Shown: positions 43,462-50,929 of the stretch, piece by piece | Numbering within the stretch: the first letter of the stretch is position 1 | Layout of the letters: every line of letters starts with the position of its first letter | NCBI GenBank assembly: GCA_900316285.1 | Contig: ONCG01000003.1 | Coordinates: 62,001 to 126,000, forward strand | Origin: an uncultured Prevotellaceae bacterium | Lineage (GTDB): Bacteria > Bacteroidota > Bacteroidia > Bacteroidales > Bacteroidaceae | DNA: 64,000 nt | Direction: 5' to 3' | Translations under genes and position numbers: made by a program | Notes under the pieces: generated by a model | Told to the model about the DNA's origin: nothing | The model's input: the letters and a program-made list of their open reading frames with translations, nothing else | Database searches by the model: none

Positions 43462-44838
43462 TTAAGAAACATTCTGATCCCATTCAACACCAGCTTGGCC
43501 ATTGTGACCGGTCAGCTCGATGAAGAAGTTCTTTGCTGCAAAGAAAGGCTTCAACTCAACCTCGATCTTGATGTCCTTGGTCTTCGGATCCTGGTTGATG
43601 CCCTTCAGGTTATAGTTCTCAATGAGCTTGCCTGGGCCCTTATAGTCGCTCAGGAAGTCATGAACGGCCTGCTGCAATTCAGCCTTAACGGCCGAGTTCC
43701 AGTTGATGAAGGCCTCGTCGTTGAAGAAGTTCTGGAACACCTTACCGATCCAGTCGAACACGCGAACAATAGGATACTCCTGCAAGCCAAGTGTTGCACC
43801 GTTGTAAAGTGAGCGGTTCGAGAAGGCCATCGTACGGCCATCCTCCTCCACCATAGGAATAACACCCTGGTCGATGAGCGCTGCGATTTCCGACTTACGC
43901 AGGTTCAGGCGTGCACCTTTCACGTTGCTCAGCGTACCATACTTCTTACCTGCGGCACCCTGTGCGATAACGATCTCGTCGGTATTCGTCATGCGTCCAG
44001 CCAAAGCCGATGAGCCAGGAACGTATAGATCGTCGTCTTCATTGGCGAGTTCCGACTTCTTACGTCCGAGCAGATAGTTGCATGTCATGATGACATTGGC
44101 CAGCTTGGCATCCTGTCCCTGCATGTTAGCATCGTCGAGCTCATCCTTCAGCATGCTGAAATTCTGGCTGTCTTTGAAATCGGTCACCATCATCACCTTG
44201 TTACGATAAGCGGTGTCGGCCCACATGCGAATCGTGTTGGAGTCGCCCAGATAGCCGGGGATGATGAGCAAGCTATAGTTGTTCTTCAGGCTCAGACGGT
44301 CGTAGTACTTCTCCATCTCGTCGCGGATAGCCAGTGTGTCCTCAGAATCGTGGTACTCCAACTCCTCCTTGTTCACGTTCATCAGCGTCAGGCATTCCAT
44401 CTTACCCTGTCCTGCATTGGCGAAGAAAGAGTCGAGGGCACGATAGGTAACCTCCAGCTTCTTAATCTCCTCGTGCACGTTGAAGAGGTTATCCTGCAGG
44501 TTCTTCTCTGCCTTGTCCCGCTTCTCCTTGCAGGAATCGATGATCTGCATAGGATCTGTGCCGCCACTCTCGAGAATGCTTACCCAGAGTTCCAACTCAG
44601 CCTTCAGCTTTTTGCGGCTTTCAGCATAAGCTGCATCGCCAAGGAAGATATTCTTCACAGCCTTACGACGCGGGTCCATATTCTCAACACCCTTGATGAG
44701 TCCTTTCACCATCTGGAAACCGCCGAACTTATTCAGTCCGTCCAAGCTTTCCTGTAGAAGGGCTGCAGGGTTTTCAATCTTTTCACGAAGTTGCATGGCC
44801 TCGCCTTGAGCTTCTTTTTTCAGTTCTTCTGCTGCCAT
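43462..44838 (-). CDS. tssC: T6SS sheath large subunit TssC
   Basis: 458 residues, close to the usual size. Diagnostic segments: 'LELWVSILESGGTDPMQI', 'YRALDSFFANAGQGKMECLT', 'DEMEKYYDRLSLKNNYSLLI', 'KYGTLSNVKGARLNLRKSEI' and 'ENYNLKGINQDPKTKDIKIE'. TssC forms the contractile sheath with TssB and its N-terminus is recognised by the TssH unfoldase. The pair tssB-tssC-hcp is the standard core order. Confidence 0.93.
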   Translation of the reverse strand: MAAEELKKEAQGEAMQLREKIENPAALLQESLDGLNKFGGFQMVKGLIKGVENMDPRRKAVKNIFLGDAAYAESRKKLKAELELWVSILESGGTDPMQIIDSCKEKRDKAEKNLQDNLFNVHEEIKKLEVTYRALDSFFANAGQGKMECLTLMNVNKEELEYHDSEDTLAIRDEMEKYYDRLSLKNNYSLLIIPGYLGDSNTIRMWADTAYRNKVMMVTDFKDSQNFSMLKDELDDANMQGQDAKLANVIMTCNYLLGRKKSELANEDDDLYVPGSSALAGRMTNTDEIVIAQGAAGKKYGTLSNVKGARLNLRKSEIAALIDQGVIPMVEEDGRTMAFSNRSLYNGATLGLQEYPIVRVFDWIGKVFQNFFNDEAFINWNSAVKAELQQAVHDFLSDYKGPGKLIENYNLKGINQDPKTKDIKIEVELKPFFAAKNFFIELTGHNGQAGVEWDQNVS

Positions 44839-44890
44839 AATATTTCTATTTTTAAAGATCCAAAAAATTTAGTTATCAATATTCCAACTA

Positions 44891-45346
44891 TTAATCTGCC
44901 TCGTCGAGCTCTGCCAACAGAGCCTTCAGGGCATTCTTCAGATTACCACGGGCAGCCTCGTCTTTCAACGTGTTGCGAAGGGTCTTGTTTTTCTCCAACT
45001 GGCGGATAACAGAGTTGTAAGCGTCTATCTTACCCTTAGCGGCGCCCATTAGGTCGCTCTGGGCAATGAGTTGCTCGTCTTCGAAGTCCTTCAGCTGCTT
45101 GAAGTCGAAATCTTCATAGACAGCACCACCGGCTTCGGTTTCCATCGTCACGCCTTTCTTACTGGGCTGATAGTGTTCGAACACGTCTTTCATGCTCTTG
45201 GGCTTGAAGCCCTCACGTTCTTCATCGGTGTTGGGAGCCTCATCAGTGAACTGATCGGCATACAACGCACGGTTTTGCGGGAACTCGATAATGCCATCCT
45301 GGGCTTCTACGTCGAGCACCTTAGTAATAACAGTTTTTCTTGCCAT
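44891..45346 (-). CDS. tssB: T6SS sheath small subunit TssB
   Basis: 151 residues. Family features: 'AQDGIIEFPQNRALYADQF', 'FKPKSMKDVFEHYQPSKKG' and 'AGGAVYEDFDFKQLKDFEDE', then an Ala/Leu-rich C-terminal helix 'NLKNALKALLAELDE'. It interlocks with TssC to build the sheath. It is 35 bp downstream of the ClpV gene. Confidence 0.9.
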   Translation of the reverse strand: MARKTVITKVLDVEAQDGIIEFPQNRALYADQFTDEAPNTDEEREGFKPKSMKDVFEHYQPSKKGVTMETEAGGAVYEDFDFKQLKDFEDEQLIAQSDLMGAAKGKIDAYNSVIRQLEKNKTLRNTLKDEAARGNLKNALKALLAELDEAD

Positions 45347-45381
45347 AATAGATTTTTTATTAATTTAGTTAATAATGAAGA

Positions 45382-47760
45382 TTATTCGTCTTTCGGGGTT
45401 TCAGTAGTTTCAGGAGCCTCGGGTGCTTCTGGAGTTTCAGGAGCAGCAGGGGCCTCAGGGGCTTTCGGTGCTTCAGCCTCAGCAGGTGCCTCGGGCTCAT
45501 CCGGCGAGTCGATATCCCAGATGATTTGCTTCTGCTCCTCGTCGTATTTCATCGTGACGGTATCGCCGGGAGCGACCGTGCCGGCAATAATCAGCTTCGA
45601 CAACGGACGGCGAATCTCTTTTCGGATGATGCCGAGGATAGGACGAGCACCATAGTGAGCGTTGAATCCCACCTTCGTGACATACTTGCGAGCTGACTCA
45701 TCAATGACGAGCTTGATATTCTGCTCGTTTAGAGTCTTCAACAAGTTCTTGATGTGGATATCGAAGATGCGGTCGATCATCTCCTCGGTGATGGGCGAGA
45801 ACGGAACGATCTCAGTCAGACGAGCCAAGAATTCCGGACGGAAGTTGCCCTGCATCACCTCGAGGAGCTTGTCGTGTGTAGGCACGACGCCCTCGCCGAA
45901 CGACTTGAAGATGTAGTCGCTACCGATGTTCGACGTGAAGATAATCAGTGAGTTCGAGAAATCACCCACGCGGCCCAGACGGTCGTGCAGCTTACCTTCG
46001 TCGAGAATCTGCAGGAACAGGTCGAACACCGACTTGTGTGCCTTCTCAATCTCATCGAACAGTACGACTGAATAGGGATGCTGACGAATCTGGTTCACCA
46101 GCAAGCCGCCTTCCTCATAGCCAACGTATCCCGGAGGCGCACCATAGAGCAGTGCCACCGAGTGTTCTTCCTTGTATTCCGACATGTCGAAGCGCAACAT
46201 GGCGGTCTCGTCATCAAAGAGGAAGTTTGCCAGCGACTTAGCCAGCTCGGTCTTACCAGTACCGGTCGGGCCAAGGAAGAAGAACGAGCCCATCGGCTGA
46301 CCCTTCTTGTTCAGTCCGGAACGACTCTCGAAAATGGCATCGAGGATGCTCTTGATAGCGTGGTTCTGACCCACAACGCGCTTATGGAGAATCTCTTCGG
46401 CGTTGCCGAGTTTCTCGCGCTCCTCTGACTGAATATTACCCATTGGGATACCAGTCATCTTTGCAACGACGTCACGCACAGCGTCCTTCTCCAGCTTCTC
46501 CTTCTTAGTATCTTCCTTCTTCTCTTCTGCGAGGTCGGCCATCTCGTTGGCAATCTTCACCGACGACATAGCACGGTCGAGCAGGTCGAGAGCCGACGAC
46601 GGCAGACGGCGATCGGGCATGTAGCGCTTGGCCAGACGCACGATTTCGGCAGGCACATCGTCATCGATGGGCAGATGGTGGAAGTCTTCGTAGCTCTGCT
46701 GCTTGCTCTTGATAATCTCAATAGCCTGTTCCTCGTTGGGCTCTTCCACACTAATCTTCTCAAAGAAAGCGGTGAACTCCTTATCCTTCTCAATGTCCTT
46801 GGTGTAGCCGTCGATTGTAGCGGTGCAAACCACCTGCAGCATGTTCTTCGAGAGCAGCCGCTTCAGGTTGGGCAAAATGCCGTTAAGCACCGACTGCTTG
46901 TCCTCCACACGATGGAAGTTCTCAATCACCAACACTGGCTGCGTCTGTGCGAGCAGGTCTTCGGTGACCTTTTTGAAGCGGTCTTCAATCTCACCCTTGT
47001 AGCTCACGCCCTGGCTCAGTGTGATCAGGTCGAGCTCGTAGGGTTGCATGTTCTCAAGCGACGAAGGCACTTTCTTATCGCGAACGCGCTGCACGATGCT
47101 ATCAATCAGACTGGTCTTACCAACACCGGTCTCACCGACGATGAGCAGATTGGCGCGGTCCTTACGGGCAAGGATTTCAACGATGGAGAGGATTTCCTTG
47201 TCGAAGCCGATGACGGGAGCCTCAGGCACCTCTGCCAGCATCGAGATACAGTAGTCGTTGGTGCCGGGAGTGCCGGCAGCAGCCACACCGCCGCCAGTAG
47301 GAGCCGAAGCAGTCTTCACCACTCCACCGGTCTGCGTAGCCATCACCTTCTCTGCCTGCAACGGGAGCGTCTTCAGCTGCTCATAGGAGAAACCGATGCC
47401 CGGGGTCACCAGCGAAGCCAGCAGTGTAACAAGAGAGATTTCGTTCTGTCCGTGTTTTTCGGCAATTTCCTTTGCCTCCTTCACCACATTCTTTGAATCC
47501 TGCGAGAGCTCTATGCCCTTCATACCATAAGGCGACTTGTCGCATTGCTTCATGCGCATGTCTGCCCAGTCGAGCATATAGTAATAATCCTCATCAAGGG
47601 TGTCCTCGATGAAACTGACAAGCCCGGCACTCTTGTGAAGCAGTGCACGGAAAAGGTGGGCGGGTTCAATCTTCGGCGATTTGTTGTCGTTGGCAAACGA
47701 CTGTGCGACATGCAACAAATCGAACGGAAGATCAGCTAACATTTCAGAATACTTATCCAT
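45382..47760 (-). CDS. tssH: T6SS sheath-recycling AAA+ unfoldase ClpV (TssH)
   Basis: 792 residues. Clp N-domain about 1-150, D1 with Walker A 'VGETGVGKTSLI' and D2 with 'LGPTGTGKTELAKSLA' and Walker B 'VVLFDEIEKAH', then ClpB-like 'ARPILGIIRKEIRRPLS'. It unfolds contracted sheath for reuse. The middle-domain length and N-domain suit ClpV rather than ClpB, as does its place next to tssB. The last about 40 residues are an Ala/Pro/Glu low-complexity tail (EAPAEAEAPKAPEAP), probably disordered and encoded by a GC-poor-variation repeat; it is unusual for ClpV. Confidence 0.92.
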   Translation of the reverse strand: MDKYSEMLADLPFDLLHVAQSFANDNKSPKIEPAHLFRALLHKSAGLVSFIEDTLDEDYYYMLDWADMRMKQCDKSPYGMKGIELSQDSKNVVKEAKEIAEKHGQNEISLVTLLASLVTPGIGFSYEQLKTLPLQAEKVMATQTGGVVKTASAPTGGGVAAAGTPGTNDYCISMLAEVPEAPVIGFDKEILSIVEILARKDRANLLIVGETGVGKTSLIDSIVQRVRDKKVPSSLENMQPYELDLITLSQGVSYKGEIEDRFKKVTEDLLAQTQPVLVIENFHRVEDKQSVLNGILPNLKRLLSKNMLQVVCTATIDGYTKDIEKDKEFTAFFEKISVEEPNEEQAIEIIKSKQQSYEDFHHLPIDDDVPAEIVRLAKRYMPDRRLPSSALDLLDRAMSSVKIANEMADLAEEKKEDTKKEKLEKDAVRDVVAKMTGIPMGNIQSEEREKLGNAEEILHKRVVGQNHAIKSILDAIFESRSGLNKKGQPMGSFFFLGPTGTGKTELAKSLANFLFDDETAMLRFDMSEYKEEHSVALLYGAPPGYVGYEEGGLLVNQIRQHPYSVVLFDEIEKAHKSVFDLFLQILDEGKLHDRLGRVGDFSNSLIIFTSNIGSDYIFKSFGEGVVPTHDKLLEVMQGNFRPEFLARLTEIVPFSPITEEMIDRIFDIHIKNLLKTLNEQNIKLVIDESARKYVTKVGFNAHYGARPILGIIRKEIRRPLSKLIIAGTVAPGDTVTMKYDEEQKQIIWDIDSPDEPEAPAEAEAPKAPEAPAAPETPEAPEAPETTETPKDE

Positions 47761-47771
47761 AGTGTTTAGGT

Positions 47772-48314
47772 TTAAATGATGCTAAGATAACTCGATGGAA
47801 CAAAAGTAATGGCAACGGCCGTAACACCTTCTATCTGAACCACAACATGTTTGTTTCTCTTGATACGCTTGATGACACCTTCCACACCGGCAAAGGCACC
47901 TTCGTTGATTCTCACGCGGCGGCCTTCCTTGCCGATAAATTCCTTATAATCGAGAAACATCACGCTTTCGTCTTGAACCGATGCCACCCGCATGAAATTC
48001 TCCATTTCATGATCAGGCACAGTGATGATTTCGCTTTGGCTGTTTCGGCTACTTGACACACGCCTCATCATATACCGTAAAGGCTCGCATTCTTTCTTGG
48101 TCATCTTCAGATGAGTGATGGCTTCCTGCGTGGAATGCACGAATATCAGGTTGTGAACGGCAGGCACGAGCATTCGCCTTCTGCCTTTTTTTGTTTCCAC
48201 CAGCTCATAATGCATTGGAACAAAGTTCTCAATGCCAAGAATATCCAATTGTTCCTTGACTTTCAGTTCCCTATGGTACGTGACACGCATGGGAAACCAT
48301 TTCAGATTCACCAT
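47772..48314 (-). CDS. UpxY/NusG-family transcription antiterminator at head of T6SS unit
   Basis: 180 residues. NusG N-terminal domain: 'LKWFPMRVTYHRELKVKEQL' and 'VPAVHNLIFVHSTQEAI'; C-terminal KOW region with 'EGRRVRINEGAFAGVEGVIK'. UpxY and LoaP paralogues ride on RNA polymerase and keep it going through long capsule or secondary-metabolite operons by recognising a leader element. The T6SS unit of about 34.5 kb, with its terminal terminator and internal stem-loop, is a fitting substrate. The gene is first in the unit, 11 bp before tssH. Processive antitermination here is inference from position and family. Confidence 0.82.
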   Translation of the reverse strand: MVNLKWFPMRVTYHRELKVKEQLDILGIENFVPMHYELVETKKGRRRMLVPAVHNLIFVHSTQEAITHLKMTKKECEPLRYMMRRVSSSRNSQSEIITVPDHEMENFMRVASVQDESVMFLDYKEFIGKEGRRVRINEGAFAGVEGVIKRIKRNKHVVVQIEGVTAVAITFVPSSYLSII

Positions 48315-48364
48315 TGTACGAAGGATGGGTTAATTTGTGCACAGACAAAAGAAGAGGGTCACTA

Positions 48365-48395
48365 CAAAATTAATTGCAGATAGTTTTAGCTGAAA
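48365..48395 (-). promoter_or_regulatory. Candidate promoter of the T6SS unit
   Basis: Minus strand TAATTTTG (48372-48365) with TTTC (48395-48392), 19-nt spacer, about 50 nt before the antiterminator ATG. The -33 box is one base off consensus. The only other sequence here is the divergent thioesterase promoter; the 48396-48660 stretch is otherwise AT-rich with no gene seen. Confidence 0.5.
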
Positions 48396-48660
48396 TAAAA
48401 TGGTTAATATAACTCTCCATGAATGCACTGACCTCCAGCAACAGTAATAGATTGTATATATTAGTTTAGTATCTCTTTGTAAAGAGAAGGGACTTAATCT
48501 TCGGCAAATTTACATAAAAGAATCTGAAAAACCAAAAAAAAAAGAAGAAAAAAAGGCTATACACACTAAAAATTTATGATTTCATGCATAAAACCAAAGG
48601 AAACACGCAAGAAAGACATTCGGCGAACGTACTCTTTTGTTCAGAAAAATCAAAGAAAAT

Positions 48661-48691
48661 TTTGTTTTTCTCGCAGTTAATCGTACCTTTG
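48661..48691 (+). promoter_or_regulatory. Promoter of the thioesterase gene
   Basis: TTTG (48661-48664), 19-nt spacer, TACCTTTG (48684-48691): a full consensus match. The ATG follows 30 nt later. Confidence 0.75.
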
Positions 48692-48721
48692 CAACAAGAA
48701 CATCAAAGAAAACGACTAGAT

Positions 48722-49129
48722 ATGAAGTACATTTTTGAAACCGAAATGGAGGTGCGCGACTACGAATGCGACATCGAAGGCATCGTCAACAACGCCAACT
48801 ACCTACATTATGCAGAGCACACGCGACATCTCTTCCTGAGAAGTCTGGGTGTTAGCTTCGCCAAGATCCATGAACAAGGCACCGATGCCGTGGTGGCCCG
48901 CATGAACCTGAAGTTCAAGACGCCACTGCGCTGCGACGACACATTTGTCTCTAAGCTCGGTCTGTCGAAGGAAGGCATCAAGTACGTATTTCATCAGGAC
49001 ATCTTCCGAAAGGCCGACAACCGATTGTGCTTCCATGGCGACATCGAGTTGGTATGCATCGTCAATGGCCGCCTCAGCGGTTCACCTGAATACGATGCCG
49101 TTTTCGCGCCGTTCGTCGGTGATGAATAG
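48722..49129 (+). CDS. Hotdog-fold acyl-CoA thioesterase (YbgC/4HBT type)
   Basis: 135 residues from the ATG at 48722 (MKYIFETEMEVRDYECD); the longer frame from 48584 crosses the promoter and is rejected. 4HBT signature 'YECDIEGIVNNANYLHY' with Asp and the following Asn/Tyr, then 'ARMNLKFKTPLRCDDTF'. It hydrolyses short- to medium-chain acyl-CoA thioesters in the cytoplasm; the natural substrate is not deducible. It is a monocistronic plus-strand gene, divergent from the T6SS unit. Confidence 0.85.
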   Translation: MKYIFETEMEVRDYECDIEGIVNNANYLHYAEHTRHLFLRSLGVSFAKIHEQGTDAVVARMNLKFKTPLRCDDTFVSKLGLSKEGIKYVFHQDIFRKADNRLCFHGDIELVCIVNGRLSGSPEYDAVFAPFVGDE

Positions 49130-49260
49130 TTTAGAGTTTAGTGTTTAGAGTCAGTGGAGAGTGGAGAGTGAATAGGTTATGAAATGCTTTGTGGAAGAGA
49201 GATGCCTATGACGCCTAAGCAGAAAAGGTAATCATAACTATAAACTATCAACTATAAACT
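49130..49260. repeat. TTTAGAG/TAAACT short-repeat spacer
   Basis: Interspersed GTTTAGAGTT and ACTATAAACT units form a loose inverted repeat between thioesterase and MATE stops. It is possibly a bidirectional terminator but has no clear hairpin-U run. No gene seen. Confidence 0.45.
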
Positions 49261-50673
49261 CTAAACTAAATACAAATGCTGCACCAACCCTCGCAATGCG
49301 AGATAGACGATGAGGGCGAGCCACAACGCATGATTACCCCAGACCGGGAACAGGGCGAAGTAGAGTCCGAAGAACACCACCATGGCAATTGCCGAGGCGA
49401 CGAGCATGCCGCGTGTCTTCAGCAAACCGATGAAGATGCCATCGTAGACGAATGCCGCCATGCCGGCCACAGGAATCAGCAATGCCCAAGGCAGATACTC
49501 CATCGCAGCATCCACCACACTCGCCTCATCGGTGAGCAGGCCGAGGAAACCGCGACCGCCCAGCGCATAGACCGCCGTGAACAACACCACCATCAGCCAT
49601 CCCCAACGGAACAAATGCCGGATGACAGCCTGTAGCGACAGGGGAGACGTGCTTCCGTCATATTTTCCACACAGGGCCTCACCTGCATTGGCAAATCCGT
49701 CCATCACGTAGGAGAAGAGTGTGAAGAATGTCATCAGCAGAGTGTTCACCGACAACAGCATGTCGCCTTGCCGCGCACCCGCCGATGTAAAGAACAAGTT
49801 CACCGCCACCAGGCAAATCGTCCGCAGGAACAAATCGAAATTGGCATGGAAAAAGGAGGAGGAAGAAGACCCACCCCCCTGCCCCTCCCGTGAAGGGAGG
49901 GGAGTAGATACTCTTTTAGCTTGGCTTTCTTCCTGATTCTCTGCTTGGTTGGGCATTTCACTCCCCTCCCTACACGGGAGGGGCTGGGGGGTGGGTCTTT
50001 TTCCTTCGGAGGACAAGGGGGTGGGTCTTCTGGGGTTCGCCTTTCCCCACGCCATCACCGCCCCACTCCACTGGGCAATGAGTGTGCCAAGGGCCACGCC
50101 TTCAATCTGCATCTTGAAACCGAACACCAGCACCAGAGAAGCCACGATATTAATGATGTTCTGCGTTATCGACACCACCATTGGCGTACGCGTATCCTGC
50201 ATGCCGATGAACCAACCGGTCATCACATAAAGACTCAACATGGCTGGCGCACCCCATATACATATATTAAAATATGCGCGCACAAGGGCTGCCACTTCCG
50301 CCGACGGACCCATCAGCCACAGCGACAGCCACCGCAGCGGCACCTGCAGTAGCAACATGCCAGCGGCAATCATTAAGGCAAGGCGGAGTGCCCGGCCACC
50401 TACTCCACTCCAAAAGGGAATCGGAACAGCTGCGCCATTCTGCTGTGCGCCATACTCCTGAGCCGCCATGCCACTGGTTCCCATCCGCAGGAATCCCATG
50501 AGCCAGTACATCACGTTGAAGATCATCGAACCTACGGCGATAGCACCAATCATTGTCTCGTTGCCGATGTGACCAACGATGGTCAAATCGACAAGTCCCA
50601 GCAGCGGTACGGTGACATTTGTCACTATCGACGGCACTGCCAACCGCAGTATTTCCTTATTCCATTGATTCAT
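49261..50673 (-). CDS. MATE family efflux transporter with in-frame palindromic insertion
   Basis: 470 residues, twelve TM helices. The MATE pattern starts with 'ILRLAVPSIVTNVTVPLLGLVD' (core) and 'MTGWFIGMQDTRTPM', and a second half begins at 'FDLFLRTICLVAVNLFF'. It exports cations or drugs by Na+ or H+ antiport. The loop between the two halves (nt about 49860-50045, about 60 residues) is not family sequence. It reads 'SSEGKRPTPQPLPCREG' then 'SEMPNQAENQEESQAKRVST', encoded by palindromic repeats and nearly identical to a segment in the ABC exporter at 55261-57210. The insertion is in the cytoplasmic inter-lobe loop, so the fold may tolerate it. Confidence 0.88.
   Translation of the reverse strand: MNQWNKEILRLAVPSIVTNVTVPLLGLVDLTIVGHIGNETMIGAIAVGSMIFNVMYWLMGFLRMGTSGMAAQEYGAQQNGAAVPIPFWSGVGGRALRLALMIAAGMLLLQVPLRWLSLWLMGPSAEVAALVRAYFNICIWGAPAMLSLYVMTGWFIGMQDTRTPMVVSITQNIINIVASLVLVFGFKMQIEGVALGTLIAQWSGAVMAWGKANPRRPTPLSSEGKRPTPQPLPCREGSEMPNQAENQEESQAKRVSTPLPSREGQGGGSSSSSFFHANFDLFLRTICLVAVNLFFTSAGARQGDMLLSVNTLLMTFFTLFSYVMDGFANAGEALCGKYDGSTSPLSLQAVIRHLFRWGWLMVVLFTAVYALGGRGFLGLLTDEASVVDAAMEYLPWALLIPVAGMAAFVYDGIFIGLLKTRGMLVASAIAMVVFFGLYFALFPVWGNHALWLALIVYLALRGLVQHLYLV
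49860..50045. repeat. Palindromic repeat cluster inside MATE gene
   Basis: GC-rich inverted repeats (CCCTCCCGTGAAGGGAGGGG and CCCTCCCTACACGGGAGGGG) flank a middle core containing TTGGCTTTCTTCCTGATTC. The 100-bp core also occurs, nearly unchanged and in the same orientation, at about 56083-56190. Confidence 0.9.
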
Positions 50674-50681
50674 TTGCTCTG

Positions 50682-50712
50682 CAAAGGTAGTGCAAAATTT
50701 CGATTAAGCGAA
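50682..50712 (-). promoter_or_regulatory. Candidate MATE promoter with ultra-short leader
   Basis: Minus strand TACCTTTG (50689-50682), -33 near TTCG (50712-50709), 8 nt before the ATG. Confidence 0.5.
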
Positions 50713-50803
50713 TAGAACGAAAACGTATTTTCATTCTTGAGCGTGAGAAATTTATCTAAACCGAGCGAAATTAAATAGAAAACCTCGTTTTTCTTTAGAA
50801 AAA

Positions 50804-50877
50804 TGTAAGGACGCGGCGTGCCGCGTTATTGGTGGGGAAACGCAAAATCCAATAACGCGGCACGCCGCGTCCCTACA
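50804..50877. repeat. Dimeric TGTAGGG hairpin, 29-bp arms
   Basis: Arms 50804-50832 and 50849-50877 are inverted copies with one mismatch (A/C opposition in TGTA[A/G]GG). Each arm holds its own inner hairpin ACGCGGC-GT-GCCGCGT. A single arm copy lies at about 55022-55051. It is between MATE and the symporter, and could terminate transcription for both. Confidence 0.85.
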
Positions 50878-50929
50878 TCAACAAACATTTTTCGCATAAT
50901 CGAATTGGAAAAGCAAGCTACCTCCTGTT

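Noticed and set aside
45382-47760. ClpB disaggregase
   Set aside because: The gene is in the tss unit beside tssB and tssC and has a ClpV-like N-terminal domain, so TssH is the better call.
48584-48721. Upstream extension of the thioesterase frame by 46 codons
   Set aside because: It crosses the consensus promoter and is AT-rich non-family sequence; the ATG at 48722 begins the 4HBT fold.
50804-50877. A rho-independent terminator
   Set aside because: Arms are long and dimeric with no T-run on either side; better described as a dispersed repeat, though it may reduce read-through.
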